A DNA stretch of 64,000 nucleotides, from assembly GCA_003166865.1 (NCBI GenBank), contig PMUP01000076.1, forward strand, positions 1 to 64,000. The letters are read 5' to 3'. The position numbers and the translations under genes are program-made. Below, one piece after another: positions 27,311-38,241 of this stretch. Numbering within the stretch: position 1 is the stretch's first letter; each line of letters begins with the position of its first letter. The notes under the pieces are model-generated. The model was not told the DNA's origin, searched no databases, and saw only the letters and a program-made list of their open reading frames with translations. This DNA comes from Bryobacterales bacterium. Its GTDB lineage: Bacteria; Acidobacteriota; Terriglobia; Bryobacterales; Bryobacteraceae.

Positions 27311-27894
27311 CGCGTTAGCAAGCGGTATTCTGGGATGCTTCGCGGCCATCGGACCCGTTTATGGGCAACTAAGGTGCCAAGCCGCCGGGCTGCTAAAACT
27401 GACCGCAGGATGTCACCTGACCATTCATGCCTGGCCTCGGGGCTGCATCGTGCTTCCGCACGCTGGGTTAACGCCTGATATCTCAAGGGTTTTCACACCC
27501 CGGGACACTCGGCCGCCGCTGACTATATTATAAGGGTGGCTGGCTTCTCCACGGTGACCATATTTGGCCGGGTGACTATCAGTGGTCACTGCCGCCCAGC
27601 AGTCCAGCTAAAACCGGATTCGGGTGCCCGTTGGGGCGACCATTCGCCTGCCCCATGATGGTTCCATATCCGCCGCAAGGGCTCGAATCCGCCGGTTTTG
27701 GTCGTTCGCGTGCCTGAGCAATTCGTGGTCACTACCCGTACGCGCGATGCCGCCCGGCCGCCTGAGTCTCCACAATAATGCCACACGCACGGCTGTGTTC
27801 CCGGCAGGCGGTACCGGCATCCCGCCGTTCTCCGGCGTCGTGTCCCAGGCGTCAAGAGAGAAACTCTCCACCCACCCAGAAGCCTTGAGCCAAA

Positions 27895-29130
27895 ATGGAA
27901 ACTCCGGAACAGAATTCATACGTCGGCCCTGACCATCAAATCGCTCCTCCCCCACTGAAGCGCCGCCGGCGGAAGGTTTGGTGGATCGTTCTCAGTCTGT
28001 TGGTCCTGCTCTTGGTGATTGGATTCCTATTGTTGCGCCGCCATGACGAGGACGCCAAAAAAGCCGCGGCTGCAGCAAAAGCCAAGGTGGTTGGGATTCC
28101 CATTACGACCGCGACCGCGAAAAAAGGGAATATCGGCGTCTACCTGGACGCCATCGGCACCGTCACCCCGGTCTATACCGACTCGATTACCAGCCAAGTG
28201 GATGGCCTGATCGTTGACGTGCACTACGAGGAGGGTCAGCGGATAAATAAGGGCGATCCGCTGATTGACATCGATACGCGTCCCTACCGCGCAACGCTTT
28301 TGCAGGCGCAAGGGGCGCTGCAGAGAGACGAAAATGTCCTCGCGCAAGCCAGCATGGATCTGGCTCGCTACCACGCCGCCTGGGAACGTAACGCCATCGC
28401 CAAGCAAATCCTGGATGACCAGGAGAAACTTGTGGCCCAGGACGAGGGCACGGTAAAGAACGATCAGGGAACCGTGCAATACGATCAGGTTCAGCTCGAT
28501 TTCTGCCACATCACCGCGCCCATCACCGGCCGCGTAGGTTTGCGGCTGGTGGATCCGGGCAACGTGGTGCAGTCGACTGGCGCCACAACCCTAGCAGTTA
28601 TTACGCAGTTGGAGCCCATCACTGTAATTTTCACAATCCCGGAAGACAGTCTCGGACAGGTTCAAGCTCGCCTGAATCAGAAGGCTACACTCACCGTGGA
28701 CGCCTTCGATCGCAGCGCGCAGAAAAAGATCGGAACCGGGAAGCTGTTGACCATCGACAACCAGATTGACACTACCACTGGAACTGTAAAAGGGCGAGCG
28801 CTCTTCGACAACAAAAATGATGCACTCTTCCCGAACCAGTTTGTAAACACGCGCCTGCTGGTGAATACGTTGCAAGGAGTGACGCTGGTTCCGTCATCGG
28901 CTATTCAACAAAATGGCCAAGCGTCGTTCGTGTATGTGATTCAGAACAATTTCGCTCACATGCGCAGCATAAAGGCTGGGGTCACAGATGGCGGTCTGAC
29001 GCAGGCTACAGGCATCAATCCTGGGGACGTTGTCGCCAACAGCAGCTTCGACAAGTTGCAAGACAACGTCGCGGTGGTCGTCTCCAACCAGGCAGCCCCG
29101 GCCAATACCAGTGGGAGCACCGCGCCGTGA
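27895..29130 (+). CDS. RND efflux periplasmic adaptor, MdtA-like
   Basis: TM anchor, GVYLDAIGTVTPVYTDSITSQVDGLIVDVHYEEGQRINKGDPLIDIDTRPY; operon with two RND permeases. Confidence 0.92.
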   Translation: METPEQNSYVGPDHQIAPPPLKRRRRKVWWIVLSLLVLLLVIGFLLLRRHDEDAKKAAAAAKAKVVGIPITTATAKKGNIGVYLDAIGTVTPVYTDSITSQVDGLIVDVHYEEGQRINKGDPLIDIDTRPYRATLLQAQGALQRDENVLAQASMDLARYHAAWERNAIAKQILDDQEKLVAQDEGTVKNDQGTVQYDQVQLDFCHITAPITGRVGLRLVDPGNVVQSTGATTLAVITQLEPITVIFTIPEDSLGQVQARLNQKATLTVDAFDRSAQKKIGTGKLLTIDNQIDTTTGTVKGRALFDNKNDALFPNQFVNTRLLVNTLQGVTLVPSSAIQQNGQASFVYVIQNNFAHMRSIKAGVTDGGLTQATGINPGDVVANSSFDKLQDNVAVVVSNQAAPANTSGSTAP

Positions 29131-32100
29131 GTCCATCTCGCCCGTTTATTCTACGGCCGGTAGCTACCTCTTTGCTAATGGCCGCCATCCTCTTGGTCGG
29201 TCTGGTCGGCTATACGCAACTGCCGGTCTCCGCATTGCCGGAAGTGGATTATCCAACCATTCAGGTGCTCACGTTTTATCCCGGCGCAAGCCCGAACGTG
29301 ATGGCGACCACGGTGACGGCGCCGCTGGAGCGTCAATTCGGCGAACTGCAGGGTTTGAGCCAGATGACCTCCACCAGCTCCGGAGGTTGTTCCGTCATCG
29401 TGCTGCAGTTTAATCTCACTCTCGATCTCGATGTGGCCGAGGAAGAGGTGCAGTCCGCCATAAACGCTGCGCAGAGTCTCTTGCCATCCATCCTGCCGGC
29501 GCCGCCCATCTACAGTAAGACCAATCCCGCCGATGCCCCGGTGCTCACCCTGGCCATCACCTCCAGCGCCATGCCGCTTTCGCAGGTCGAGGACCTGGTG
29601 GATACGCGCCTTGCGCCTAAGATTTCGCAGCTCAATGGGGTCGGTCTGGTATCCATCAGCGGCGGCCAAAAACCCGCGGTCCGCATTCAAGCCAACCCTA
29701 CGGCGCTGTCATCCTACGGCATCAACCTGGAAGACCTGCGCACGGCGCTTACCAGCGCCAGCGTGAACGCCGCCAAGGGGAACTTCGATGGGCCGCGCCA
29801 GGATTACCAGATCGACGCCAACGATCAACTGATCTCGAGCAACGACTATCGAAGCGTTGTGGTGGCATATCGCAACGGTGCGCCGGTGATGCTGACCGAC
29901 GTAGCGGGCATCGTGAATGGCGTGGAGAACAATAGACAAGCCGCGTGGATGAACCAGACCCCCGCGGTCATCCTGAATGTGCAACGCCAGCCCGGGGCCA
30001 ACACCATCAAAGTGGTGAAGAGCATCAAGGGGCTGTTGCCGCAGCTCCAGACCAACCTGCCCACGGGCATTCAGGTGACCACGCTTACCGATCTTACGAC
30101 CGCCATCGAAGCATCGGTTTCCGACGTCGAGTTCGAATTGCTGTTGACGGTCGGGCTGGTCGTGCTGGTTATCTTCCTCTTCCTGCGAAGTCTGTACGCC
30201 ACCATTATCCCGAGCGTGGCCGTACCGTTGTCGCTGATCGGCACCCTGGCGGCGATGTACATCCTGGGCTACAGCCTGGATAACTTATCGCTGATGGCGC
30301 TGACCATCTCCACCGGTTTCGTTGTGGACGACGCCATCGTGATGATCGAGAACATCTCGCGCTACATCGAAGCGGGCGATCCACCCATGAGCGCGGCCCT
30401 CAAGGGCGCCGAGCAAATCGGCTTCACCATTCTTTCGCTGACCGTGTCACTCATCGCCGTGCTGATTCCGCTGCTGTTCATGGGCGACGTGGTGGGGCGC
30501 CTGTTTCGCGAGTTTGCCGTGACGCTGGCCGTCACCATCGTCCTTTCGGCGGTGGTCTCGCTTACGCTCACGCCCATGATGAGCGCGCGAATCTTGCGGC
30601 ATCAGCCCAAAGAACAGCAGGGCCGTGTCTATCGAGTCACCGAGCGCGCTTTCGAGGCGATGATCGAGTTCTATGGCCGGACACTGAAGTTTGTTTTTCG
30701 ATTCCAACCCATCGCGCTGTTGGTCGCCCTGGCTACGCTGATGCTTACCGTTTACCTGTACATCATCATCCCCAAGGGTTTTTTCCCGATACAGGACACG
30801 GGCGTCATTCAGGGCATATCGCAGGCGCCGCCGGCCATCAGTTCCGAAGCCATGGCGAAGGAGCAGCAGGCGCTGACCAAGGTAATTCTGAATGACCCGG
30901 CGGTTGAAAGCGTCTCCTCGTTTATCGGCGCGGATGGAACCAATACAACCACCAACAGCGGCAGGTTGTCGATCAATTTAAAGCCGCTCGACCAGCGCAA
31001 GATCAGTGCGTCAAATCTGATCCGCAGGCTCAACTCGAAAATCAGCCAGGTGCAGGGCATCCAGTTGTTCATGGAACCGGTGCAGGACATCACCGTGGAC
31101 GACCGGGTGAGCCGCACGCAATACCAGTACGCCTTGGAAGACCCCGACGCCAATGAGCTGAGTGACTGGACCAACCGTTTCATCGCCCGGCTGAAGCAGT
31201 TGCCGGAACTGGAAGACGTGGCCACCGATCAACAACCGGGAGGCCTGGCCGTATCTCTGGTGATCGATCGGGTCACCGCTTCGCGGTTGGGCATCGCGCC
31301 TACCACCATCGACAACACGCTGTATGACGCCTTCGGCCAGCGGCAGATCAGCACCATGTATACGCAATTAAACCAGTACCATGTCGTTCTCGAGAGCGAG
31401 CCGCAGTTTCAGAAAGACCCCAACAAGCTCAACAAGATTTACATTCAGAGCAATGCGTCTTCAGGCGCCAGCGGTGCCGGAGCCGCGTCCTCGTTTGCGT
31501 CTTCCGGATCATCCTCGGCGGGATCCAATTCGCTGACCGGTTCCGCACTCTACACTCCCTCGGCAAATACCCTTGCTCCTCCGGCGAACGCGCTTTCGGC
31601 CAGCACCTCGACCGCCGCGTCGAGCATGGGCGCCGGGTCCGCGGGTGCTACCAGTTCGGCCACCAGCAACGCTGTACCGCTGAGTGCTTTCGCGCACTTT
31701 GAGAACACCACGGAGCCGCTCGCCATTACTCACCAGGGTCAATTTCCGGCCATCACGGTGTCGTTCAATCTCGCGGAGAATGCCGCCCTGGGCAATGCCA
31801 TTACGGCGGTCGACAAGGTGCAAAAAGACATGCACATGCCGCCCAGCCTGCAAGCCGGTTTTCAAGGCACCGCGGAATCCTTCACGGCTTCGCTAGCCAA
31901 TGAGCCGTTGCTCATTCTTGCCGCGCTGGTCACGGTGTACATCGTGCTCGGTGTTTTGTACGAGAGCTTCATCCATCCCATTACGATTCTGTCGACGCTG
32001 CCGTCAGCCGGTGTCGGCGCTTTCCTGGCGTTGATTCTCTTTCACCAGGATCTAAGCGTGGTGGCGATCATCGGCCTCGTCCTGCTGATCGGGATCGTGA

Positions 32101-32453
32101 AAAAGAACGGCATTATGATGGTCGACTTCGCGCTGGAAGGCGAGCGGAAGCGCGGTATGAACGCGACCGACGCGATTTACGAGGCGTGCCTGCTCCGCTT
32201 CCGCCCCATTATGATGACCACCATGGCCGCGCTGCTGGCGGGGTTGCCACTGGCGCTCGGAACCGGCTTCGGGTCTGAGTTGCGCAAACCGCTCGGCATC
32301 GCCATGGTGGGCGGACTGCTTCTGAGCCAGGCCCTCACGCTTTACACCACGCCCGTCATCTACATTTTCTTCGACAATCTGGCGCATCGTTTTACGCACG
32401 AAACCAGCCGGCCGCGAACCGGAGGCGCGGAGAAACAGGTGGAGCCGGCGTGA
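29127..32453 (+). CDS. RND multidrug efflux permease, MdtB-like
   Basis: HAE1-type N-terminus FILRPVATSLLMAAILLVGLVGYTQLPVSALPEVDYPTIQV; GFVVDDAIVMIENISRYIE; GIVKKNGIMMVDFA. Confidence 0.93.
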   Translation: MSPSRPFILRPVATSLLMAAILLVGLVGYTQLPVSALPEVDYPTIQVLTFYPGASPNVMATTVTAPLERQFGELQGLSQMTSTSSGGCSVIVLQFNLTLDLDVAEEEVQSAINAAQSLLPSILPAPPIYSKTNPADAPVLTLAITSSAMPLSQVEDLVDTRLAPKISQLNGVGLVSISGGQKPAVRIQANPTALSSYGINLEDLRTALTSASVNAAKGNFDGPRQDYQIDANDQLISSNDYRSVVVAYRNGAPVMLTDVAGIVNGVENNRQAAWMNQTPAVILNVQRQPGANTIKVVKSIKGLLPQLQTNLPTGIQVTTLTDLTTAIEASVSDVEFELLLTVGLVVLVIFLFLRSLYATIIPSVAVPLSLIGTLAAMYILGYSLDNLSLMALTISTGFVVDDAIVMIENISRYIEAGDPPMSAALKGAEQIGFTILSLTVSLIAVLIPLLFMGDVVGRLFREFAVTLAVTIVLSAVVSLTLTPMMSARILRHQPKEQQGRVYRVTERAFEAMIEFYGRTLKFVFRFQPIALLVALATLMLTVYLYIIIPKGFFPIQDTGVIQGISQAPPAISSEAMAKEQQALTKVILNDPAVESVSSFIGADGTNTTTNSGRLSINLKPLDQRKISASNLIRRLNSKISQVQGIQLFMEPVQDITVDDRVSRTQYQYALEDPDANELSDWTNRFIARLKQLPELEDVATDQQPGGLAVSLVIDRVTASRLGIAPTTIDNTLYDAFGQRQISTMYTQLNQYHVVLESEPQFQKDPNKLNKIYIQSNASSGASGAGAASSFASSGSSSAGSNSLTGSALYTPSANTLAPPANALSASTSTAASSMGAGSAGATSSATSNAVPLSAFAHFENTTEPLAITHQGQFPAITVSFNLAENAALGNAITAVDKVQKDMHMPPSLQAGFQGTAESFTASLANEPLLILAALVTVYIVLGVLYESFIHPITILSTLPSAGVGAFLALILFHQDLSVVAIIGLVLLIGIVKKNGIMMVDFALEGERKRGMNATDAIYEACLLRFRPIMMTTMAALLAGLPLALGTGFGSELRKPLGIAMVGGLLLSQALTLYTTPVIYIFFDNLAHRFTHETSRPRTGGAEKQVEPA

Positions 32454-35400
32454 ACATCTCCGCGCCCTTCATTCACCGGCCCGTTGCTACCACGCTGCTC
32501 ACGGTGGGGGTTGCCCTGGCCGGGGCGATTGCGTTTGAGGTGCTGCCAGTGGCGCCCCTGCCGGAGGTCGACTTTCCAACTATTTCCGTCAGCGCGGGCT
32601 TGCCGGGCGCCAGCGCCGAAATTATGGCCTCGTCCGTCGCCACTCCCCTGGAGCGGCAGTTCGGTCACATTGCAGGCGTGACCGAGATGACCTCCGCAAG
32701 CACGCTCGGCACCACCTCCGTCACTATTCAGTTCGACCTCAGCCGTGACATCAATGGCGCGGCGCGCGATGTAGAGGCTGGCATCAATGCCGCGCGAACT
32801 TATCTTCCCGCCAACCTGCCGTCCAATCCGACCTATCGCAAGGTCAATCCCGCCGATGCGCCGGTCATGATCCTGGGCCTCACATCGGACAAATTCGGTC
32901 CCGACAAGTTATATGACGAAGCTTCCACCGTCGTCGAGCAGAAGCTGTCGCAGATCCAGGGCGTGGGGCAAGTCACCGTCGGAGGCGGCGCGCTGCCGTC
33001 CGTGCGGGTGGACGCAAATCCCACGCAATTGGCCAGCTATGGACTCACCCTCGCGAACTTGCAGTCCGTCCTGAGCCTCCAGAACTCCGACCTGGCCAAG
33101 GGCCAAATCTCGGATGGCATTGTGACCGCGGACATCATTGCCAACGACCAGATCTCGCACGCGGCAGACTACAAGCCGCTGGTGGTCGGTTATAACAACG
33201 GCGCGGCTATTCGCCTATCCGACGTCGCTCAGGTGACCGACTCGGTGCAGAACGTCCGCGTGGCCGGCTATCTGAACGGCAAGCGCGCGATTCCGGTCAT
33301 CATCTTTCGCCAGCCCGGCGCCAACATCATTAACACCGTGAACCGCATACGTGCGCAACTGCCGTATATCAAGGCATCCATTCCGCTGGGCATCGATACC
33401 ACCATCGTTCTGGATCGCACCGTAACCATCCGCGCCTCGGTGGGTGACGTCGAGAGGACGCTGCTCATCTCCATCGGCCTGGTCATCGTGGTGGTGTTCG
33501 TCTTCCTGCGCGACGCCCGCTCCACGCTCATTCCCGGCGTCGCCGTGCCGGTCTCGCTAATCGGCACGTTCGCGGTGATGTATATGTTCGGATACAGCAT
33601 CGACAACCTCTCGCTGATGGCCTTGACCATTTCGACGGGATTTGTAGTCGACGATGCCATCGTGGTAATGGAAAATATCACGCGCCATCTCGAAAATGGC
33701 ATGAAGCCTTTTACCGCGGCGCTGAAAGGCGCGCAAGAAATCGGTTTCACCGTCTTCACCATCAGCCTTTCCCTTATTGCCGTCTTTATTCCACTTCTGA
33801 TGATGGGCGGAATCGTGGGCCGCCTCTTCCGCGAATTTGCCGTCACTCTCTCCACGTCCATTGTCGTGTCCATGATCGTCTCATTGACCACCACGCCAAT
33901 GATGTGCGCTTACCTTTTGAAAAACAAGCGCGAGCAAAAGCATGGCCGCCTTTTCATGGCCAGCGAAAAGGCCTTTGACGGAGTGCTGTCGTTGTATCGC
34001 AAAACCCTGCACTGGGTGCTGGAGCATCCGGTCCCTACCCTCATCGTGCTCTTCCTCACCATAGCGCTCAATGTGATCGTGATCATCAAAATCCCCAAGG
34101 GTTTTTTCCCGGTGGAGGACACCGGAGCGATGGCCGGTGGAGTGCAAGGGCCGCAGGATTCCTCCTTCCCGGCGATGAACGACGCCATTCAGCGGATCGG
34201 CGCTGTGGTCAAGAAGGATCCCGCCGTCGAGAATATGATTGCATTTACCGGCGGCGGCGGGGCCACAAATACAGGCAACCTCTTCATTGCTCTTAAGCCG
34301 TTGGGGGCCCGCAAGGCCAGCGCTTCTCAGATCATCAACCGTCTGCGCCCGCAATTGAATCGTCTGCCGGTGGCTTCCGCGTTCCTCCAAGCCGTGCAAG
34401 ATCTGCGCATCGGAGGCCGCTCCAGCAACGCGTTGTACCAGTACACCATCCAAGCCGACAATGTGCAGGATCTTTCCAAGTGGGGCCCCGTGCTATTGAG
34501 CGCCATGAAGAAACTGCCCGGTCTGCAGGACGTAAGCTCGGACCAGCAGAATGGCGGCCTGGATGAGCTGATGAACTATGACCGCATCACCGCGGCCAAG
34601 CTTGGCCTCACCGTTCAGTCGCTGGACTCGGCGTTATACAGCGCATTCGGCCAATCGGAAGTGTCCATCATTTACACGCAGCTCAATCAGTATTACGTGG
34701 TGCTGGAAGTTGCTCCCCAGTATTGGCAAAGCCCCGAAGGATTGAAGGACATCTATCTTCTATCTTCCAACGGCGGTAACATTCCGCTGCTCGCGGTGGC
34801 CAAGGGTAAGGCCAACACAACACCACTGGCCATCAACCACACGGGTTTATTCCCATCGGTCACCGTATCCTTTAACCTCGCGCCGAGCGTGTCCTTGAGC
34901 GATGCCACAACGCGCATTCAGCAGATGCAAAAGCAGCTGGGCGCGCCTTCCACGCTGCAAGGTTTTTTTGCCGGCACGCTGCTAGCCTACCAGCAATCTC
35001 TTGGCACCGAGCCGATACTGATTCTGACGGCGCTGCTGGCGGTCTACATCGTTCTCGGTATTTTGTATGAAAGCCTGGTCCATCCACTGACCATCATCTC
35101 CACGCTGCCGTCGGCGAGCGTAGGCGCCATGCTGGCACTGATGCTGTTTGGACAGGACCTGAACATCATCTCCATCATTGGCATCGTGCTGTTGATTGGA
35201 ATCGTAAAAAAGAACGCCATCATGATGATCGATTTCGCTCTTCAGGCCGAGCGCGAGGAGGGCAAGAGCCCAGCCGACTCGATCTTTGAAGCATGCATGT
35301 TGCGCTTCCGTCCGATCCTGATGACGACCATGGCTGCGTTGTTGGGCGCTCTGCCACTGGCGCTCGGGACGGGCACCGGGTATGAGCTCCGCCGGCCTCT

Positions 35401-35560
35401 GGGCATCACGATTGTGGGTGGGCTGATCTTGAGCCAGTTGCTCACCCTCTATACAACGCCGGTGGTTTATTTGGCGTTCGACCGGCTGCGGCTGCGGATG
35501 CAAGGGAAGCAGCGCGATACTGCTGTCCCTGGGGCCGGGCCGGCCCCTAGTGCCGCGTAG
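32450..35560 (+). CDS. RND multidrug efflux permease, MdtC-like
   Basis: FIHRPVATTLLTVGVALAGAIAFEVLPVAPLPEVDFPTISV; GFVVDDAIVVMENITRHLE; GIVKKNAIMMIDFA; ATGA overlap. Confidence 0.93.
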   Translation: MNISAPFIHRPVATTLLTVGVALAGAIAFEVLPVAPLPEVDFPTISVSAGLPGASAEIMASSVATPLERQFGHIAGVTEMTSASTLGTTSVTIQFDLSRDINGAARDVEAGINAARTYLPANLPSNPTYRKVNPADAPVMILGLTSDKFGPDKLYDEASTVVEQKLSQIQGVGQVTVGGGALPSVRVDANPTQLASYGLTLANLQSVLSLQNSDLAKGQISDGIVTADIIANDQISHAADYKPLVVGYNNGAAIRLSDVAQVTDSVQNVRVAGYLNGKRAIPVIIFRQPGANIINTVNRIRAQLPYIKASIPLGIDTTIVLDRTVTIRASVGDVERTLLISIGLVIVVVFVFLRDARSTLIPGVAVPVSLIGTFAVMYMFGYSIDNLSLMALTISTGFVVDDAIVVMENITRHLENGMKPFTAALKGAQEIGFTVFTISLSLIAVFIPLLMMGGIVGRLFREFAVTLSTSIVVSMIVSLTTTPMMCAYLLKNKREQKHGRLFMASEKAFDGVLSLYRKTLHWVLEHPVPTLIVLFLTIALNVIVIIKIPKGFFPVEDTGAMAGGVQGPQDSSFPAMNDAIQRIGAVVKKDPAVENMIAFTGGGGATNTGNLFIALKPLGARKASASQIINRLRPQLNRLPVASAFLQAVQDLRIGGRSSNALYQYTIQADNVQDLSKWGPVLLSAMKKLPGLQDVSSDQQNGGLDELMNYDRITAAKLGLTVQSLDSALYSAFGQSEVSIIYTQLNQYYVVLEVAPQYWQSPEGLKDIYLLSSNGGNIPLLAVAKGKANTTPLAINHTGLFPSVTVSFNLAPSVSLSDATTRIQQMQKQLGAPSTLQGFFAGTLLAYQQSLGTEPILILTALLAVYIVLGILYESLVHPLTIISTLPSASVGAMLALMLFGQDLNIISIIGIVLLIGIVKKNAIMMIDFALQAEREEGKSPADSIFEACMLRFRPILMTTMAALLGALPLALGTGTGYELRRPLGITIVGGLILSQLLTLYTTPVVYLAFDRLRLRMQGKQRDTAVPGAGPAPSAA

Positions 35561-36746
35561 AAGCAGCAAGCCACACCTTGGTCTGCTCGCCGACGATGTG
35601 CACGAGATTGCCCATGGCGAGATTGACATCCACAAGATGCAGGCCCCAGTCCGCCGCTATCTGGCCGCTGGCGCCGAGGTCGCCGACAATGTCGCTGGCG
35701 CGCGGGCCGGACGGATCGGCGTGCACTGTCACCTCCAGATACGTCGCGTTCTCGTTGGATGCACAGCGGGCCGTCAGCATGCCGGGGACGCTGACCCAGG
35801 GCGTGTCGATCGGCTGCTCGGGGGTCACCCACGGCTTGGGAGGAGTGGTGCCCACGATCGAGCGGCCATCCCTGGCGAGATAAGCGTGGAGCTCGCCGCT
35901 GCCACCACCGAGCGCTGCCGGATTCGCGCAGGCCGCGACCATATCGGGGCCGGTGACTTTGCCGAAACGCGTGTTGGCCGGCGGCGGTATGGTGGAACGG
36001 AAAGACGCGTACACGATGACGCATCCAGTCTGGAACGCTGAGCGGCAGATGGGCACGTGCTGGAACGCACCGCCAACGTCCTTGCCGCGCGGCACCGCGA
36101 TGGTGGTGCCTGGCAGGATCGCCGAAACCATTCGCGCCTGCAGAGGTTTGCCATCGATCTCCTGGCGAATGAGCTCGGCCAGAATGAACGAACCCTGCGA
36201 ATGGCCGATCAGCACGAAGGGACGTCCGTGGTTGTCGTGTTCCAAATAGAACCGCCAGGCATCCCGCACATCGTCGTATTGCAGGCCATGATCGAGCGAG
36301 CCGCCGCCGCCGGCCAGCAGGCGGCCCAGTCCAACCAAAGTGACCTGCCGGTACATGGGCGCATATCGGCGGCAGACGGATCCGAAGCGTGCGAACTGCT
36401 GGCGGATGACGTTCAGTTCGGCTGCATCGGGGATCATATCGCTGAACGGAGTCGGGTCGGTTGAGACGGTTGGATAAACGTAGAAGCAATCGACCGGCGC
36501 GTTCGCGTCGGCGGTCCATTTCTCTGGGGTCAATTTGCCGTCGGCGGCGATGACGGTAGTGGTGAGGTCGACATCGCAAGCGTCATTATGTAAACCGGGC
36601 CGGCACAGCCACGATTTGGCGTCGCTGTAGTCGTTGGGTTGGGGCGCCGGCGCGGGCTGCGGTGCGGGTTGCGGCGCGGCTTGCGGCGCTGGTTGGGCGA
36701 AGATCACACCGGCGGCGAGTGCCGCAATCACAAATAATTTTGACAT
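35547..36746 (-). CDS. DUF3089-family secreted hydrolase
   Basis: DYSDAKSWLCRPGLHNDACDVDL, VDCFYVYPTVS, VLIGHSQGSF. Confidence 0.85.
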   Translation of the reverse strand: MSKLFVIAALAAGVIFAQPAPQAAPQPAPQPAPAPQPNDYSDAKSWLCRPGLHNDACDVDLTTTVIAADGKLTPEKWTADANAPVDCFYVYPTVSTDPTPFSDMIPDAAELNVIRQQFARFGSVCRRYAPMYRQVTLVGLGRLLAGGGGSLDHGLQYDDVRDAWRFYLEHDNHGRPFVLIGHSQGSFILAELIRQEIDGKPLQARMVSAILPGTTIAVPRGKDVGGAFQHVPICRSAFQTGCVIVYASFRSTIPPPANTRFGKVTGPDMVAACANPAALGGGSGELHAYLARDGRSIVGTTPPKPWVTPEQPIDTPWVSVPGMLTARCASNENATYLEVTVHADPSGPRASDIVGDLGASGQIAADWGLHLVDVNLAMGNLVHIVGEQTKVWLAASTRH

Positions 36747-36753
36747 TCGAGCC

Positions 36754-37188
36754 TCACTTTTGCTTGGACGGGTCACTCTTGGACTGATCCGGATCGTTCT
36801 GCGCTTCAGGCGCCGACGAGCCCAGAAGCAGCTTGCGGCCGTCCGGGTAGGTCAAGTTGCGGCCGTTGGCGCGCTTGACCGTGTGATCCCGCGATTGATA
36901 GCCGTCCACGACGATCTCGGTTCCCACCGGAAGGCTGTCGCGGGTGACGCCGTGGCGCAGAAGCGAGTTTGGACTTCCGCCCTCGATCATCCAGACTTCC
37001 TTGGCGCCGTCCGGATTGGTGACTTCGACGTGGATCCATGCGTGCGGATTGACCCACTCGACCTTCACCACTTTGCCTTTTAACAGAATCGGCCGATTCG
37101 GATCGAATTCGCCGCCGAAGGCATGGTGAGCCGCGAGCGGCATGCCCGCAGCCAAACACATGGCCGCGATAATGACGAGGGACTTCAT
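36754..37188 (-). CDS. DUF6152-like secreted protein
   Basis: AAHHAFGGEFDPNRPILLKGKVVKVEWVNPHAWIHVEV. Confidence 0.8.
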   Translation of the reverse strand: MKSLVIIAAMCLAAGMPLAAHHAFGGEFDPNRPILLKGKVVKVEWVNPHAWIHVEVTNPDGAKEVWMIEGGSPNSLLRHGVTRDSLPVGTEIVVDGYQSRDHTVKRANGRNLTYPDGRKLLLGSSAPEAQNDPDQSKSDPSKQK

Positions 37189-37196
37189 GGTGATCC

Positions 37197-38231
37197 TCAC
37201 TTCTTGGCCTTCTCGGCGGCTTCCGCTTCTCTCGCGCGCGCGCCGCGCAGGATATCCTCGAGCGCGTAATTAGCCTCGTGGCAGGCGTATTCATAGATCG
37301 GTTCGTTGGTTGCGGGCCAGGCGTATTCGCCGGTCCAGGGGTGGTCCCAGGTAGCCGGGTCCTCAATCGTAAAACGATAGAGCAGCGTTTTGGCGTCCAT
37401 GCGCGAGAAGCGCTCGATGACGTGCAGATTCTCGGTCGATTCGCGGAATCGCGTCTGGTCGTTGAAATTCGTGGTGTCCACCACCAGCGTGTCGCCCTCC
37501 CAGTGGCCGATGGAATCGCCCAACCATTTGCGAATGGTCTTCGGAAGATGCTGGGCGTTCATGCGAACGATGCGAGCATCGTGAACCATCTCGGTGAGGA
37601 TCATCACGGAGTCCGCCGTCTGCACAATCTGGTGGAGGTTGTTGTAGAAGTAATCCGGCAGAGCCGGCGGCCCGGATGTGGAACCAAACCCGAGCAGGCA
37701 GCGTTCACCGAGCGGGCGGCGCTCCGGATCATCGTAGGAGCCGGCCGGTTCGAGTCCTGGATCCTTGCTTTCCTGAGCGTCCGATGTTGGCCTCGCCGAC
37801 AAGCCGCGTGTTCGCTTGCGCGCGGCCTGCGTCATGGTGGGCACTCGGCCGTCGGGCGGATCGACCACGATCGACGTGCGGATTTGCCCGTCTACCACGG
37901 TGTATCTGGAACCGGGATCGAGCCAGAAGTAATTGTAGCCACCCACGTTTCCGTACGGGCCAGGGGATCCGTCGCCACCTTTTGGAGGGGCGGGACGGTC
38001 TCCTTTTATCGGGTCATTGGCTTTGTCCCGCCGTGCGGCGGTGTCCTTCTCGAGTTTGGCCGCCTCTTCGGGAGTGAGCACGGCCTTGGCTCCGGCGGGC
38101 CTTTCCAGCGGTGTCAGCGTGGCGAGGTCGTAGGTACCTTGCAGGTCCGGATGGCCGTCCGGCATTCGCTGGGGCTGGGCGTACGACGCGATTGCCATCA
38201 CAGCAGTAAGCAGTACGAATCGCTTCAGCAC
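37197..38231 (-). CDS. Acidobacterial secreted hypothetical protein
   Basis: RMPDGHPDLQGTYDLATLTPLERP...WLGDSIGHWEGDTLVVDTTNFNDQTRFR...YEYACHEANYALEDILRGAR; GGAGG then GTG start at 38231. Confidence 0.7.
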   Translation of the reverse strand: MLKRFVLLTAVMAIASYAQPQRMPDGHPDLQGTYDLATLTPLERPAGAKAVLTPEEAAKLEKDTAARRDKANDPIKGDRPAPPKGGDGSPGPYGNVGGYNYFWLDPGSRYTVVDGQIRTSIVVDPPDGRVPTMTQAARKRTRGLSARPTSDAQESKDPGLEPAGSYDDPERRPLGERCLLGFGSTSGPPALPDYFYNNLHQIVQTADSVMILTEMVHDARIVRMNAQHLPKTIRKWLGDSIGHWEGDTLVVDTTNFNDQTRFRESTENLHVIERFSRMDAKTLLYRFTIEDPATWDHPWTGEYAWPATNEPIYEYACHEANYALEDILRGARAREAEAAEKAKK

Positions 38232-38241
38232 AAAAGGCCTC

